Assembly: GCF_021283545.2 (NCBI RefSeq)
Contig: NZ_CP128540.1
Location: 1,771,501 to 1,835,500, forward strand
Source of the DNA: Pseudomonas alloputida
GTDB lineage: Bacteria; Pseudomonadota; Gammaproteobacteria; Pseudomonadales; Pseudomonadaceae
Direction: 5' to 3'
DNA: 64,000 nt
Under the pieces are notes generated by a model. That model saw only the letters and a program-made list of their open reading frames with translations, was not told where the DNA came from and made no database searches. Every line of letters starts with the position of its first letter. The first letter of the stretch is position 1. Below are positions 23,917 through 34,486 of this stretch, in pieces. The position numbers and the translations under genes are program-made.

Positions 23917-26628
23917 TCAATTGCGAACCCAGGAGTGATTGCCGCCCACGCCGGCGAACCGGTTCAGGGGCAGCAGTTGCTTCAGGGCTGTATTGGCTTG
24001 CGAAGGGTTGATGAATGGATAGGTGTTGACGCGTGGCATGGTGTGCAGGTTGATGATCTGGCGCAGGGTCCGCAACCCGGGTAGATGGCGATCGACCACT
24101 TCAGTGAGCAGTGCCGGCCCGGTGAGGTAGCTGAGCGTGTTGGCATAGCGGTAGAAACCGCTCGGGTCCTGTTCCAGGCTCGGTCGGCTTTCGTAGAAGT
24201 CTGCATGGGTCTGGAAACGTGCGAGCATTTCATCGGAGATCGCATCCAGCAGTGGGTTGCCTGGGTGGCTACCAATGAGGCTGGTGTTGTACAGGCAATT
24301 CATGCTCATTTTCTCGTTGGACATCGGCGGTGGCAGCAGCAGCCCATCGGGTGGGGTGCGCAGCTCGACCTGATCGATCGTTTCGCCCTTGCCGTCCGGC
24401 AGCAGGAAGTCGTCCACGTCCATGTACAGCCCACCCTCATGGTGCAGCATCCGGTAGCGCAGCACATCGGTCGCAGACGCGTAATTGGTGGCGATGCCAC
24501 CGTTGCCATCCAGCGCTGCCTCGTACTGCGCGTAATAGCGGCTCTGGCAGAAGGCCCGGAAGAAGCCTTGCTCTTCAAGCGGCAATACCTGCAGCCCTGG
24601 GGCCCGGGCTGCCAATAGCCTTGCGTTCTGTTCGTAAGCGGTAGGCGAAGCCTTCGACAGAAACAGGCGCATGCTGTATTCACTGTCGCTCAGGCGCGCG
24701 GCGTTGGCGGCAAGGTTGGCCAGCAATGGCTCGCTAATGACTTTGTCGCCGACCCAGAGGCTGGAGATAAGTTTGGGGATGGGGGCGCTGTCCGGGGCCG
24801 GTGTCGGAATGGTGACTGGCAGTGGCAGGTCGACACCCAGCGCGCGCAAGGTGCGGGTGCGCATGGAGTCGGTGACTGGGCGCTGCCTGTCGAGCGCCAC
24901 AAGGTCACGGCTGCCAGGCACTGCGATGTAGGCTTGCGGCTCGACCTCGTTGACGGTTTCCTTGATGATGAAAGCGTCGTGCTCCAGGTCATAGACCACG
25001 CGTGCATTGTAGGTTTCGATGCTGCATTCCAGGTCGTCCAGTTCGCCATCGTAGTGTGGCAAGCGTATCACCGCGCCGGCAACAGCCGGGTCGCCTTCGT
25101 CAAGCGGTGTAATCGGCTCGTGGTGGTGGAAGTACTCCGCGCCTTCTGGCTCGGGAAGCCGTGGTGGACTGGTCGGGCTTAGCGGATAGCCGAGCTGCCC
25201 GTTGACCTCGCGCGGCATGACAAAACCGTCGCTTTTGAACTCGAACAGGGCCTTGATGCCTGCTGTGCCCTCCGTTGCCAGCGGTACGGCGTTGAACAGC
25301 CCCCAGGCGATGTCGCCCACCCCCTCCTGTTTGGCTTTCAGGCTGTGGCCGTTGATCACCTGATCCAGGCCCAGGCCCAACTGGGCAATGCCACCGAGCG
25401 CCAGCAGTGGCGCCAGCCCCGGCACCACCAGGCACAGTGGCGCTAGCAGGTTGAGCGTATTGGTGAGGTAGCCTCGCCATTTGGCTTTGGTAACCTGGCT
25501 GTCGGTGGTGATGACAAAATCGGCATCGTCATAGCTGCGCTGGCGCTGGCGCTCGGTCAGGGCTGCGAACATATCCCCGGTCAGTTTGGGGTTGTATTTG
25601 CCAGGTTTGTAGTTCACGTAGGTTCTGGGGGGCCAGACGCCATCATCGTTGAAATAACCGTGTTCAGGCGGCAGCCGGTGCCGGTCCGGATAGTCGCCAA
25701 GGCCCTCGAGCGCGGTGTCCAGGCCACTGAAATCCAGGCCCTGGGGACGGTCGGCGAGCCTGAAGTGTTGCTTTAGCGCTTCGCGTCGGGCGGGGTCCTT
25801 GCACTGATCGCCCACCCAGTCCTTGAGCAGGTTCTCGCTGGCGAATTCGAGCAAGGGCGAGCTGTTACCTGGCATGTACAGCAGGGTCAGATCGCTGTGG
25901 GGGGCGTTGATGTACAGCAGGTCGGTGGCCGCATAGCCATAGATGCTCAGCGTGCTGACCCGTATCTTGAAGCGCTGCGGCATCATGCCGGCGGCTTGCC
26001 ATGCCAGTTCCCTGGCAGCATTGCTCAGGCGCCCCTGGCTGACCTGGGCGTTGCAGGCGGCGATGAAATTGAGCTTGCTGGCCAGGCGGTGAGTGTCCTG
26101 ATGCTCCTGCCAGTAAGCGTCGAGCATGGCTTTGAACGGCTGGTGAAAGTCCAGCGCTTCGATGAACCGCTGGAAGGCTTCAGCCGGAACCTGAATGTGG
26201 GTCGAGGCATCGTAACGTGCGGGGGACGATCGCTGGAACAGGCCGTTATACACCTCGAAGGCGGCGCCCTGATGGCCAAAGCCCAGCGTTGGCAGGCGAT
26301 CGACCAGCTTCAACGGCCCTTGGGGGAAGGTGCCTGCCCAAGGGTTGGCGAACAGTGCGCCGATGAGGTTGTTATCGGACTCCCCTTGCCAGTTGCCCAG
26401 CAGCGCCTGGGTCATGCTCTGGGTCTGCTGGACCGCTGCCACATACCCTTGGTCATCCGGCCGGTAGTGCAGGGTGACCACATCGACGCGATCGGGGTCG
26501 ATATGCACACCTTGCCCGGCAAGCCACTGCCGGATCAAGCGATGGGCTTCGCGGTCCGGGCGAGGGATGTTGGCCAGATGGTCTACTACGAACTGCACGC
26601 CTTTGGCGTTGATTCTGCTGTCGATCAT
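23917..26628 (-). CDS. DUF6543 toxin-like protein with TcdA/TcdB-type glycosyltransferase domain
   Basis: A 903-residue protein. The N-terminal ~600 residues look like the DUF6543 (dermonecrotic-toxin-associated) module common in Pseudomonas, with a hydrophobic stretch near residues 390-425 (LNLLAPLCLVVPGLAPLLALGG). The C-terminal ~260 residues resemble large clostridial toxin glycosyltransferases: IPKLISSLWVGD, ATDVLRYRMLHHEGGLYMDVDD with the DXD metal/UDP-sugar motif near residue 737, and a terminal HSW. No signal peptide is seen. AAGGTG precedes the ATG, and the gene lies 68 bases after the FlhB-like gene on the same strand. It is probably an effector that glycosylates host or competitor proteins; the secretion route is unknown. 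Confidence 0.8.
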   Translation of the reverse strand: MIDSRINAKGVQFVVDHLANIPRPDREAHRLIRQWLAGQGVHIDPDRVDVVTLHYRPDDQGYVAAVQQTQSMTQALLGNWQGESDNNLIGALFANPWAGTFPQGPLKLVDRLPTLGFGHQGAAFEVYNGLFQRSSPARYDASTHIQVPAEAFQRFIEALDFHQPFKAMLDAYWQEHQDTHRLASKLNFIAACNAQVSQGRLSNAARELAWQAAGMMPQRFKIRVSTLSIYGYAATDLLYINAPHSDLTLLYMPGNSSPLLEFASENLLKDWVGDQCKDPARREALKQHFRLADRPQGLDFSGLDTALEGLGDYPDRHRLPPEHGYFNDDGVWPPRTYVNYKPGKYNPKLTGDMFAALTERQRQRSYDDADFVITTDSQVTKAKWRGYLTNTLNLLAPLCLVVPGLAPLLALGGIAQLGLGLDQVINGHSLKAKQEGVGDIAWGLFNAVPLATEGTAGIKALFEFKSDGFVMPREVNGQLGYPLSPTSPPRLPEPEGAEYFHHHEPITPLDEGDPAVAGAVIRLPHYDGELDDLECSIETYNARVVYDLEHDAFIIKETVNEVEPQAYIAVPGSRDLVALDRQRPVTDSMRTRTLRALGVDLPLPVTIPTPAPDSAPIPKLISSLWVGDKVISEPLLANLAANAARLSDSEYSMRLFLSKASPTAYEQNARLLAARAPGLQVLPLEEQGFFRAFCQSRYYAQYEAALDGNGGIATNYASATDVLRYRMLHHEGGLYMDVDDFLLPDGKGETIDQVELRTPPDGLLLPPPMSNEKMSMNCLYNTSLIGSHPGNPLLDAISDEMLARFQTHADFYESRPSLEQDPSGFYRYANTLSYLTGPALLTEVVDRHLPGLRTLRQIINLHTMPRVNTYPFINPSQANTALKQLLPLNRFAGVGGNHSWVRN

Positions 26629-26696
26629 GACGGTACACCTTGTACGTGGGAGGCCGACAAGGTTGGGCGCATGGAGGCGGAGGGGGTGGTAGATAG

Positions 26697-27035
26697 TTAC
26701 TGGCCAGTGCCGGGCAGCGGGGGCAATGGTGGGGTGATATCGCGCTCTGCCGGGCCCGGATCATCGAAGCCGGCGGGTACCTTGCCGCGCAGGTGCCAGG
26801 CGAAGGCGATGATCTCGGCAATGGTCAGGTACAGCGCCTCGGGTATTTGCTCGCCCAGCTCCAGCCGCGCCAGCAGCCGCACCAGCTCGGCGTTTTCGTA
26901 GATCGGCACTTCGTGTTCGCGGGCGAGCGCAAGGATGGCCTCGGCCAGGTCCTCGTCGCCCTTGGCGGTGAGGGTCGGTGCCTGATGGCCGTCGTAATTC
27001 AGCGCTATGGCTTGGCGTGGTGTCGTATCGTTCAT
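26697..27035 (-). CDS. FlhB C-terminal-domain-like protein (FhlB)
   Basis: A 112-residue protein corresponding to only the cytoplasmic domain of FlhB (EDLAEAILALAREHEVPIYENAELVRLLARLELGEQIPEALYLTIAEIIAFAWHL). The position of the NPTH autocleavage motif reads NYDG, so it should not self-cleave. Such stand-alone proteins can partly replace the FlhB C-terminal fragment. The start overlaps the fliK stop by four bases, and AGAACAATG-like sequence is absent, so translation is probably coupled to fliK. Confidence 0.88.
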   Translation of the reverse strand: MNDTTPRQAIALNYDGHQAPTLTAKGDEDLAEAILALAREHEVPIYENAELVRLLARLELGEQIPEALYLTIAEIIAFAWHLRGKVPAGFDDPGPAERDITPPLPPLPGTGQ

Positions 27036-28588
27036 GCGGTTTCGTCCACCCAGCGTTGTTCCATCCGTGTGCGTGGCCCCTGCGGCGGGATGCCCGGGTG
27101 GCACTCCAGGTCGCCGACTTCCAGGCCCCGGGCCAGCAGGCGCGCGCGCAGCGCGCCAAGCTGGGTGTCGATCAACCGCGCGGTCTGCTCGCGCTCCGCC
27201 CATAGCTGCCCGCTCAGGCGGCCCTCGCTCAGTTGTGCCTGCACTTGCAGGGGGCCGAGCGGGGACAGGTCGAAGGCCAGCTCGATGCGCCACAGGGCTT
27301 GTCGAGGGTCTTGGGCTTCATGTTGGCGGTCGGCCTGTTGTTGTGGGGTTTCTTCGCGCTGCAGTTTGACTTGCAGCGGGATGAAGTCCTGGCCGTGGCG
27401 GATCGGCACTTCAGTTTGCCAGGTGGTCTGCAGGTTGCCGTTTTCCAGCGTGCCGGTTTGTTGCAGGCTGCTCATGGCGTGGCTCTGCAAGCGTGAAACG
27501 GCAGCGGCAGCCAGGCGCAGCAGCTGTTGCAGGTCGCCTTCCTCTTCCAGGGCCTTGAGCAGGCGCGACGGTAATGGGAACGCGCCCGGCTGCGGCTTGG
27601 GGCTGACCCGCTCGAGCATGCCCAGTGCGCTGCGCGCCAAAGCCGGCATAGTCACGGCCAGGCTGGCGGGGTTGAGATTGGCAGTGCTTGCCGGGAGGGC
27701 AGGGGCCTGGGCCATCAGCCGCAGCAAATGCGCCTTGAGGTCGGTGGCGACGCTGGCGGTGGACCCACTCAGCAGCTTCGCTTCGAGAAAGCTGCCGCTG
27801 TTGTTCAGGGCCTGGGCCACTGCCTTGGCGTCGCCCAGTTGTCGGGCGTCCGGCAGGCTTGCCAGCAGGCGTTCGGCGCTGGCGCGCAGGTCGCCATCGA
27901 CGCCTGGGTCGCGGGTGAGCTGTTGCAGGGCGTTGAGCAGGCCGGGTAGCGAGGCTTGGCGGTTTTGCTGGGTCAGCAGCTGTTGGGCAATGCTGAGTTG
28001 GTCCTGCCTGCCGCTGAGCGGCACGAAGCGCAATGACTGATCACCCTGCACCAGGGCGCTGAGCAGGCTGCCAATGACCAGCGGGCGCGGGCTGTCGATG
28101 CTCAGTGTGGCACCGGCCTGGTTGCTGTTGAGCAGGCTGACCAGCGCCCGGTACACGGCCGGTTGGCCGGGTGCCTGGGCCAGCAGCTGGTTGGTCAGGA
28201 CCTTGCCTTGCAGCAAGGTGCCGACCGGCACCTTGCTGGTGTCCAGCTGGGTGAGGGTGGCGACCTGGCTGGCGCTGGCCTGTTGCAGCATGATCGCCAG
28301 GCGATTGCTTTCGGTCTGGCTGACGGTGATCTGGCTGCCCTGGGGCAGCGGCTGGCTGGCGTTGGCCTGAAGCTGGGTCTGCACGCCGTTGGCCTGCATC
28401 AGCCGTAGCACCAGCTGAAAGTCCTGGCCCGTCTGACGCAACGATAAAACCTCGGCTTGCGCGGTTTCGCCAGGAGCTAGCAACCCAGGCTGCGCCTGGA
28501 TCAGGCGCAGCAGATCGCCGGTCATGCCCGCCTTCATGGCTTGGCTGTTGATCGCGGTTTGTGCGCCGAGACTATTGATTTCAGTCAT
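27032..28588 (-). CDS. fliK: FliK, flagellar hook-length control protein
   Basis: A 518-residue Gln- and Leu-rich protein with a variable N-terminal ruler region and a conserved C-terminal hook domain (LWRIELAFDLSPLGPLQVQAQLSEGRLSGQLWAE). It measures hook length and triggers the FlhB switch. I chose the ATG of MTEINSLGAQ at 28588; the frame extends 48 codons upstream but these look non-coding and include a TTGTATACAA palindrome. Placed back-to-back with ccmA. Confidence 0.92.
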   Translation of the reverse strand: MTEINSLGAQTAINSQAMKAGMTGDLLRLIQAQPGLLAPGETAQAEVLSLRQTGQDFQLVLRLMQANGVQTQLQANASQPLPQGSQITVSQTESNRLAIMLQQASASQVATLTQLDTSKVPVGTLLQGKVLTNQLLAQAPGQPAVYRALVSLLNSNQAGATLSIDSPRPLVIGSLLSALVQGDQSLRFVPLSGRQDQLSIAQQLLTQQNRQASLPGLLNALQQLTRDPGVDGDLRASAERLLASLPDARQLGDAKAVAQALNNSGSFLEAKLLSGSTASVATDLKAHLLRLMAQAPALPASTANLNPASLAVTMPALARSALGMLERVSPKPQPGAFPLPSRLLKALEEEGDLQQLLRLAAAAVSRLQSHAMSSLQQTGTLENGNLQTTWQTEVPIRHGQDFIPLQVKLQREETPQQQADRQHEAQDPRQALWRIELAFDLSPLGPLQVQAQLSEGRLSGQLWAEREQTARLIDTQLGALRARLLARGLEVGDLECHPGIPPQGPRTRMEQRWVDETA

Positions 28589-28591
28589 GAT

Positions 28592-28601
28592 TGTATACAA
28601 C
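28592..28601. promoter_or_regulatory. TTGTATACAA palindrome upstream of fliK
   Basis: This 10-base palindrome lies four bases before the fliK start, on the leader side. The same motif occurs at 45810, 59274 and 59414, in front of hydantoin and glyoxylate genes. The placement here, almost at the start codon, could be chance. Confidence 0.35.
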
Positions 28602-28758
28602 CTGTCGAGCCCGGCCTCTTGGCAGCGCGGCGGCGCGTGTAATAATGCCGCGCGCCTGTGGTTGCCAGTATAACGGCAGCGCGCGGGGCGACTTGAGACA
28701 CAAGGGTTCTGGAGCGGTGTTGGCTGCTTCAAAGCCCTACTGAAGATAAGGCGAAACC

Positions 28759-29391
28759 GTGACCCTTCACCTCCAAGCCGCGGGCCTGGCCTGCGAGCGC
28801 GACTGGCGCCTGCTGTTCGAACAGCTCGATTTCGAGCTGGGCGCCGGCGACATGCTGCAGATCAGTGGCCCCAACGGCAGCGGCAAGACCAGCCTGTTGC
28901 GCCTGCTGGCCGGGCTGATGCAGCCGACGGCCGGGCAGATTCTGCTGGGTGGCAAGCCCCTGGCAGAACAGCGTCATGCCTTGGCCAGCGCCCTGCTGTG
29001 GATTGGCCACGCCGCCGGCATCAAGGACTTGCTCACCGCCGAGGAGAATCTCACCTGGCTGTGCGCCCTGCACCAGCCGGCCAGCCGCGAGGCGATCTGG
29101 GCGGCGCTGGAGGCTGTCGGCCTGCGCGGTTTCGAAGACGTCCCCTGCCATACCCTGTCGGCCGGTCAGCAGCGCCGTGTGGCGCTGGCCCGGCTGCACC
29201 TGGCTTGTCCGCCGCTATGGATTCTCGACGAGCCGTTCACCGCGCTCGACAAGCAAGGCGTGGCGCAGCTTGAAGCGCACCTGGCAGCCCACTGCGAGCA
29301 GGGCGGCACGGTGGTGCTGACGACTCACCACACACTGGAACGCAAGCCCTCCGGTTATCGAGAACTGAACCTGGGGCAATGGGCTGCATGA
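28759..29391 (+). CDS. ccmA: CcmA, heme exporter ATP-binding protein
   Basis: A 210-residue ABC ATPase that drives release of holo-CcmE in cytochrome c maturation. Walker [18 protein letters not shown], signature [14 protein letters not shown], and Walker [12 protein letters not shown] are visible. It starts with GTG, after GATAAGG. It is the first gene of a complete ccmABCDEFGHI operon with overlapping or closely spaced genes. Confidence 0.96.
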   Translation: MTLHLQAAGLACERDWRLLFEQLDFELGAGDMLQISGPNGSGKTSLLRLLAGLMQPTAGQILLGGKPLAEQRHALASALLWIGHAAGIKDLLTAEENLTWLCALHQPASREAIWAALEAVGLRGFEDVPCHTLSAGQQRRVALARLHLACPPLWILDEPFTALDKQGVAQLEAHLAAHCEQGGTVVLTTHHTLERKPSGYRELNLGQWAA

Positions 29392-30056
29392 GCGTATTCA
29401 TTTTGCTGCTGCGCCGCGAAGCGCGCCTGCTGTTCCGTCGCCCGGCCGAACTGGCCAACCCGTTGGTGTTCTTCGCCATTGTCGTGGCCATGTTCCCGCT
29501 GGCGGTCGGCCCGGAAAGCCAATTGTTGCAAACCTTGTCGCCGGGCCTGGTCTGGGTGGCAGCGTTGCTGGCCGTGTTGTTGTCGCTGGACGGCCTGTTC
29601 CGCAGCGATTTCGAGGACGGCTCGCTGGAGCAATGGGTGCTGTCGCCGCACCCACTGCCGCTGCTGGTGCTGGCCAAGGTGCTGGCGCACTGGATCTTTT
29701 CCGGGCTGGCGCTGGTATTGTTGGCGCCACTGCTGGCACTGATGCTGGGGCTGCCAAGCCATTGCCTGCCGGTGCTGCTCGGTTCGCTGCTGCTGGGTAC
29801 GCCGGTATTGAGCTTGCTGGGCGCGGTAGGTGCGGCACTGACAGTCGGCCTTAAACGCGGAGGTTTGTTACTGGCGTTGCTGATTCTGCCGTTGTATATC
29901 CCTGTATTGATCCTGGGCAGTGGTGCGTTGCAAGCGGCGTTGCAAAATATGCCGGCAACCGGCCATCTGCTCTGGCTCGCCAGCCTGACGGCCCTGGCCG
30001 TTACCCTGGCACCCTTTGCGATAGCGGCCGGCCTGAAGATCAGCGTCGGCGAATAA
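29388..30056 (+). CDS. ccmB: CcmB, heme exporter membrane subunit
   Basis: A 222-residue membrane protein with six hydrophobic segments, partner of CcmA and CcmC. The first residues ([22 protein letters not shown]) are typical. The ATG overlaps the ccmA stop by four bases. Confidence 0.95.
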   Translation: MSVFILLLRREARLLFRRPAELANPLVFFAIVVAMFPLAVGPESQLLQTLSPGLVWVAALLAVLLSLDGLFRSDFEDGSLEQWVLSPHPLPLLVLAKVLAHWIFSGLALVLLAPLLALMLGLPSHCLPVLLGSLLLGTPVLSLLGAVGAALTVGLKRGGLLLALLILPLYIPVLILGSGALQAALQNMPATGHLLWLASLTALAVTLAPFAIAAGLKISVGE

Positions 30057-30062
30057 CGAGTC

Positions 30063-30080
30063 CCGGGCTCTCAAGCCCGG
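30063..30080. other. Stem-loop between ccmB and ccmC
   Basis: CCGGGCT and AGCCCGG form a 7-bp stem around CTCA in the 46-base ccmB-ccmC gap. It is the only sizeable gap in the operon and may modulate read-through or mRNA stability. Confidence 0.4.
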
Positions 30081-30102
30081 CAAATACCCTGGATGTACCC
30101 TG

Positions 30103-30870
30103 ATGAAAATAAGCTGGACGTGGTTCCACAAGCTGGGCTCCCCGAAATGGTTCTATGCCATCAGCGGCCGCATGCTGCCGTGGCTGGCCGGTGCTGCCGT
30201 GCTCCTGCTGCTGGTCGGCATCACCTGGGGCCTGGCCTTCGCCCCCCAGGACTACCAGCAGGGCAACAGCTTCCGCATCATCTATATCCATGTGCCGGCG
30301 GCGATGCTGGCGCAGTCCTGCTATGTGCTGCTGGCGGTGGCCGGGGTGGTGGGGCTGGTGTGGAAGATGAAACTGGCCGACGTCGCCCTGCAGTGTGCCG
30401 CGCCCATTGGCGCCTGGATGACCGCCGTGGCGCTGGTTACCGGCGCCATCTGGGGCAAGCCGACCTGGGGCAGCTGGTGGGTGTGGGATGCCCGCCTTAC
30501 GTCCATGCTCATCCTGCTGTTCCTGTACTTCGGCATTATTGCGCTGGGCCAGGCGATCAGTAATCGTGATAGTGCGGCCAAGGCCTGTGCGGTGCTTGCG
30601 ATTGTCGGTGTGGTGAATATCCCGATCATCAAGTATTCGGTGGAGTGGTGGAACACCCTGCACCAGGGGGCCACCTTCACCCTTACCGAAAAGCCGGCGA
30701 TGCCGGCCGAAATGTGGCTGCCGCTGTTGTGCACGGCGCTGGGTTTCTACTGTTTCTTCGGCGCCGTACTGCTGCTGCGCATGCGCCTTGAAGTGCTCAA
30801 GCGCGAAGCACGCGCCAGTTGGGTCAGGGACGAAGTATTGAACAGCCTGGGGCGGAGGGCCGCACAATGA
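30103..30870 (+). CDS. ccmC: CcmC, heme handling protein
   Basis: A 255-residue membrane protein that passes heme to CcmE. The tryptophan-rich periplasmic motif [12 protein letters not shown] and flanking histidines ([16 protein letters not shown]) are present with about six membrane helices. The stop overlaps the ccmD start. Confidence 0.96.
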   Translation: MKISWTWFHKLGSPKWFYAISGRMLPWLAGAAVLLLLVGITWGLAFAPQDYQQGNSFRIIYIHVPAAMLAQSCYVLLAVAGVVGLVWKMKLADVALQCAAPIGAWMTAVALVTGAIWGKPTWGSWWVWDARLTSMLILLFLYFGIIALGQAISNRDSAAKACAVLAIVGVVNIPIIKYSVEWWNTLHQGATFTLTEKPAMPAEMWLPLLCTALGFYCFFGAVLLLRMRLEVLKREARASWVRDEVLNSLGRRAAQ

Positions 30871-31043
30871 GCTTTGCCACCTTCGGTGACTTTCTCGCCA
30901 TGGGCCACCATGGCCTGTACGTGTGGTCGGCCTATGGCATCTGCCTGGCGGTGCTGGCGCTGAATGTCGGTGCGCCACTGCTGGCCCGTCGTCGCTATTT
31001 GCAAGAAGAGGCGCGCCGTTTGCGCCGGGAGAACAACCAGTGA
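30867..31043 (+). CDS. ccmD: CcmD, small heme exporter subunit
   Basis: A 58-residue protein with one membrane helix ([18 protein letters not shown]) followed by a basic tail ([16 protein letters not shown]). This is the usual size and build of CcmD, which stabilises the CcmABC-CcmE complex. Its ATG and stop overlap ccmC and ccmE respectively. Confidence 0.93.
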
Positions 31044-31495
31044 ATCCGCAGCGCAAGAAACGCCTGTTGCTCATCGTCGGCCTGCTGGTCGGCGTCGGGG
31101 TTGCCGTCGGCTTTGCCTTGAGCGCATTGCAGCAGAACATCAACCTGTTCTATACACCGACCCAGATCGCCAACGGCGAAGCCCCGCTGGACACGCGCAT
31201 CCGCGCCGGCGGCATGGTGGAGAAAGGCTCGGTGCAGCGTTCGGCCGACTCGCTGGACGTGCGTTTCGTGGTAACCGACTTCAACAAGTCGGTACCCATC
31301 ACCTACCGCGGCATCCTCCCCGACCTGTTCCGCGAAGGGCAGGGCATCGTCGCCCTTGGCAAGCTCAATGCCGACGGTGTGGTGGTAGCCGATGAAGTGC
31401 TGGCCAAGCACGACGAGAAATACATGCCGCCCGAAGTCACCAAGGCCCTGAAGGAAAGCGGCCAGGCCGCTGCCGGCGGGGAGACGAAGCCATGA
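31040..31495 (+). CDS. ccmE: CcmE, periplasmic heme chaperone
   Basis: A 151-residue protein with an N-terminal membrane anchor ([20 protein letters not shown]), a beta-barrel domain, and the covalent heme-binding His in [11 protein letters not shown]. It starts with GTG overlapping the ccmD stop and ends overlapping ccmF. Confidence 0.95.
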
Positions 31496-33480
31496 ACGCA
31501 GCACTGGTAGTCCCCGAACTGGGCCAGTTGGCGATGATTCTGGCCATCTGCTTTGCCGTCGTACAGGCCAGTGTGCCGTTGCTTGGCGCGTGGCGTGGCG
31601 ACAGCCTGTGGATGAGCCTGGCGCGGCCGGCAGCCTGGGGGCAGTTCGCCTTCCTGGCGTTTGCCTTTGCCTGCCTGACCCATGCCTTCATGACAGACAA
31701 TTTCTCGGTCGCCTATGTGGCCAGCAACTCCAACAGCGCCTTGCCCTGGTACTACAAGTTCAGTGCGGTGTGGGGCGCCCATGAGGGTTCGTTGCTGCTT
31801 TGGGCGCTGATCCTTGGCGGCTGGACCTTTGCCGTGTCGGTGTTCTCCCGGCAGTTGCCGCAGGTGATGCTGGCCCGCGTGCTGGCGGTAATGGGCATGA
31901 TCAGCGTGGGCTTCCTGAGCTTCCTGATCATTACTTCCAACCCGTTCCAGCGCCTGCTGCCGCAGGTGCCGACCGATGGCCGTGACCTCAACCCGCTGTT
32001 GCAGGACTTTGGCCTGATCGTTCACCCACCCATGCTCTACATGGGCTATGTGGGCTTCTCGGTGGCTTTCGCGTTCGCCATTGCCGCCTTGCTCGGCGGC
32101 CGGCTGGACGCTGCCTGGGCGCGCTGGTCGCGGCCGTGGACCATCGTCGCCTGGGCTTTCCTGGGTGTTGGCATCACCTTGGGGTCGTGGTGGGCCTACT
32201 ACGAACTGGGCTGGGGTGGCTGGTGGTTCTGGGACCCGGTGGAAAACGCCTCGTTCATGCCTTGGCTGGTGGGCACCGCACTGATCCACTCGCTGGCGGT
32301 GACCGAGAAACGCGGGGTGTTCAAGAGCTGGACCGTGCTGCTGGCAATTGCCGCATTCTCCCTGAGCCTGCTGGGTACCTTCCTGGTGCGTTCCGGAGTG
32401 CTGACCTCGGTGCACGCGTTTGCCGCCGACCCGTCGCGGGGTATTTTCATCCTGTTTTTCCTGCTGTTCGTGGTCGGCGGCTCGCTCACCCTGTTCGCCC
32501 TGCGCGCACCGGTGGTCAAGAGCCAGGTCGGTTTCGCCCTGTGGTCGCGTGAAACGCTGCTGCTGGCCAACAACCTGGTGCTGGTGGTCGCGGCTTCGAT
32601 GATTCTGCTCGGTACCCTGTACCCATTGGTGCTCGATGCCCTGACCGGGGCCAAGCTGTCGGTCGGCCCGCCCTATTTCGACGCCTTGTTCCTGCCACTG
32701 ATGGCGCTGCTGATGGTGGTGCTGAGCGTGGGCGTGGTGGTGCGCTGGAAGGACACCCCGGGCAAATGGTTGGTCAGCATGATGACCCCGGTATTGATCG
32801 GCAGTGCCATCCTTGCACCGGTTGCCGGCTTTATCGTCGACGACTTCGACTGGCCGACGCTGACGGCCTTCGCCCTGGCCGCCTGGGTAGTGCTTGGCGG
32901 GCTGCGTGACATTTTCGACAAGACCCGCCACAAGGGCCTGGTCAAAGGCCTGCCGGGCCTGGGCCGCAGCTACTGGGGCATGCAACTGGCGCACCTGGGC
33001 CTGGCGGTGTGTGCGCTGGGCGTGGTGCTGTCCAGCAACAACAGCGCCGAGCGCGACCTGCGCATGGCGCCGGGCGAAAGCGTGGAGCTGGGTGGCTACC
33101 ACTTCCTGTTCCAGGGCGCCAAGCACTTCGAGGGGCCGAACTTCATCTCTGACAAGGGCACCATCGTGGTCAGCCGCGAGGGCCGTGAAGTGACCACACT
33201 GTACCCAGAGAAGCGCCTGTACACCGTGCAACAGTCGATGATGACCGAAGCGGGCATCGACGCCGGCTTTACCCGCGACCTGTACGTCGCGCTTGGCGAG
33301 CCACTGGAGAATGGCGCCTGGGCTGTGCGCGTACATATTAAGCCTTACGTCCGCTGGATCTGGCTGGGCGGTCTGCTGACCGGCCTGGGCGGGTTGCTGG
33401 CGGCCCTCGACCGGCGCTACCGCGTCAAGGTCAAGACCCGGGTGCGTGATGTCCTGGGCGTGTCTGGAGCAGCTGCATGA
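31492..33480 (+). CDS. ccmF: CcmF, cytochrome c heme lyase subunit
   Basis: A 662-residue multi-pass membrane protein that attaches heme to apocytochrome c with CcmH and CcmI. The WWD-type motif [19 protein letters not shown] and conserved histidines ([26 protein letters not shown]) are visible. It overlaps ccmE and ccmG by four bases each. Confidence 0.96.
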
Positions 33481-34013
33481 AGCGTTGGATCATGGTAGTG
33501 CCCCTTGCAGTGTTCCTGCTGGTGGCGGTGTTCCTCTACAAGGGGCTTTTCCTCAAGCCCGACGAGCTGCCTTCGGCAATGATCGGCAAACCGTTCCCGG
33601 CGTTTTCCCTGGCGTCGACACAGGGGGACCGCACCCTGACTCAGGCCGACTTGCAGGGGCGTCCGGCACTGGTCAACGTGTGGGCCACCTGGTGCCCGTC
33701 GTGCAAGGTCGAGCACCCGTACCTGAACCAGCTGGCACAGCAGGGTGTGGTGATCCATGGGGTCAACTACAAGGATGACAACACCGCCGCGCAGAAGTGG
33801 TTGGCCGAGTTCCACAACCCCTATCAGCTGGATATTCGTGACGAGCAGGGCAGCCTGGGCCTGGACCTTGGGGTGTATGGGGCGCCGGAAACCTTCCTGA
33901 TCGATGCCAAGGGCATCATCCGCTACAAGCACGTAGGCATCGTCGATGCCACGGTCTGGCGTGAACAGCTGGCGCCGTTGTATCAGGGCCTGATCGACGA
34001 GGCCAAGCCATGA
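33477..34013 (+). CDS. dsbE: CcmG/DsbE, thiol-disulfide oxidoreductase
   Basis: A 178-residue membrane-anchored thioredoxin-like protein. An N-terminal helix (MVVPLAVFLLVAVFLY) is followed by a thioredoxin fold with active site WATWCPSCKVEHP. It reduces apocytochrome c CXXCH cysteines on the periplasmic side before heme attachment. Confidence 0.96.
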   Translation: MKRWIMVVPLAVFLLVAVFLYKGLFLKPDELPSAMIGKPFPAFSLASTQGDRTLTQADLQGRPALVNVWATWCPSCKVEHPYLNQLAQQGVVIHGVNYKDDNTAAQKWLAEFHNPYQLDIRDEQGSLGLDLGVYGAPETFLIDAKGIIRYKHVGIVDATVWREQLAPLYQGLIDEAKP

Positions 34014-34486
34014 GGCGCTGGCTGGCAGCTGCAGTGCTGGGCATGAGCCTGGCCGGTGTGGCCAAGGCGGCGATCGACACCTATCAGTTTCGCGACGAGG
34101 CCGAGCGCGAGCGTTACCAACAGTTGACCAAGGAACTGCGCTGCCCCAAGTGCCAGAACCAGGATATTGCCGACTCCAACGCGCCGATTGCTGCCGACCT
34201 GCGCCGGGAAATCTTCCGCATGCTTGGCGAAGGTCAGAGCAACCAGCAGATCATCGACTTCATGGTCGACCGCTATGGCGACTTCGTGCGCTACAAGCCG
34301 GCGCTCAGCGGGCGTACCTGGCTGCTGTGGTTTGGCCCGGGGATCTTGCTGGCCGGTGGCTTCGTGGTGCTGGCGGTGATCGTACGCCGGCGCCGTGCTA
34401 CGGCCGTGCAGGGCGCCGATGAGTTGTCTGCCGAAGAACGCGAGCGTCTCGCCAAACTGCTGGAAAAAGAACAGACCCATGATTGA
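34010..34486 (+). CDS. ccmH: CcmH (CycL), apocytochrome c thiol oxidoreductase
   Basis: A 158-residue protein with a signal peptide, the reactive LRCPKCQNQ motif, and a C-terminal membrane helix ([22 protein letters not shown]). It handles apocytochrome thiols together with CcmG. Start overlaps ccmG; the end overlaps ccmI by eight bases. Confidence 0.95.
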   Translation: MRRWLAAAVLGMSLAGVAKAAIDTYQFRDEAERERYQQLTKELRCPKCQNQDIADSNAPIAADLRREIFRMLGEGQSNQQIIDFMVDRYGDFVRYKPALSGRTWLLWFGPGILLAGGFVVLAVIVRRRRATAVQGADELSAEERERLAKLLEKEQTHD

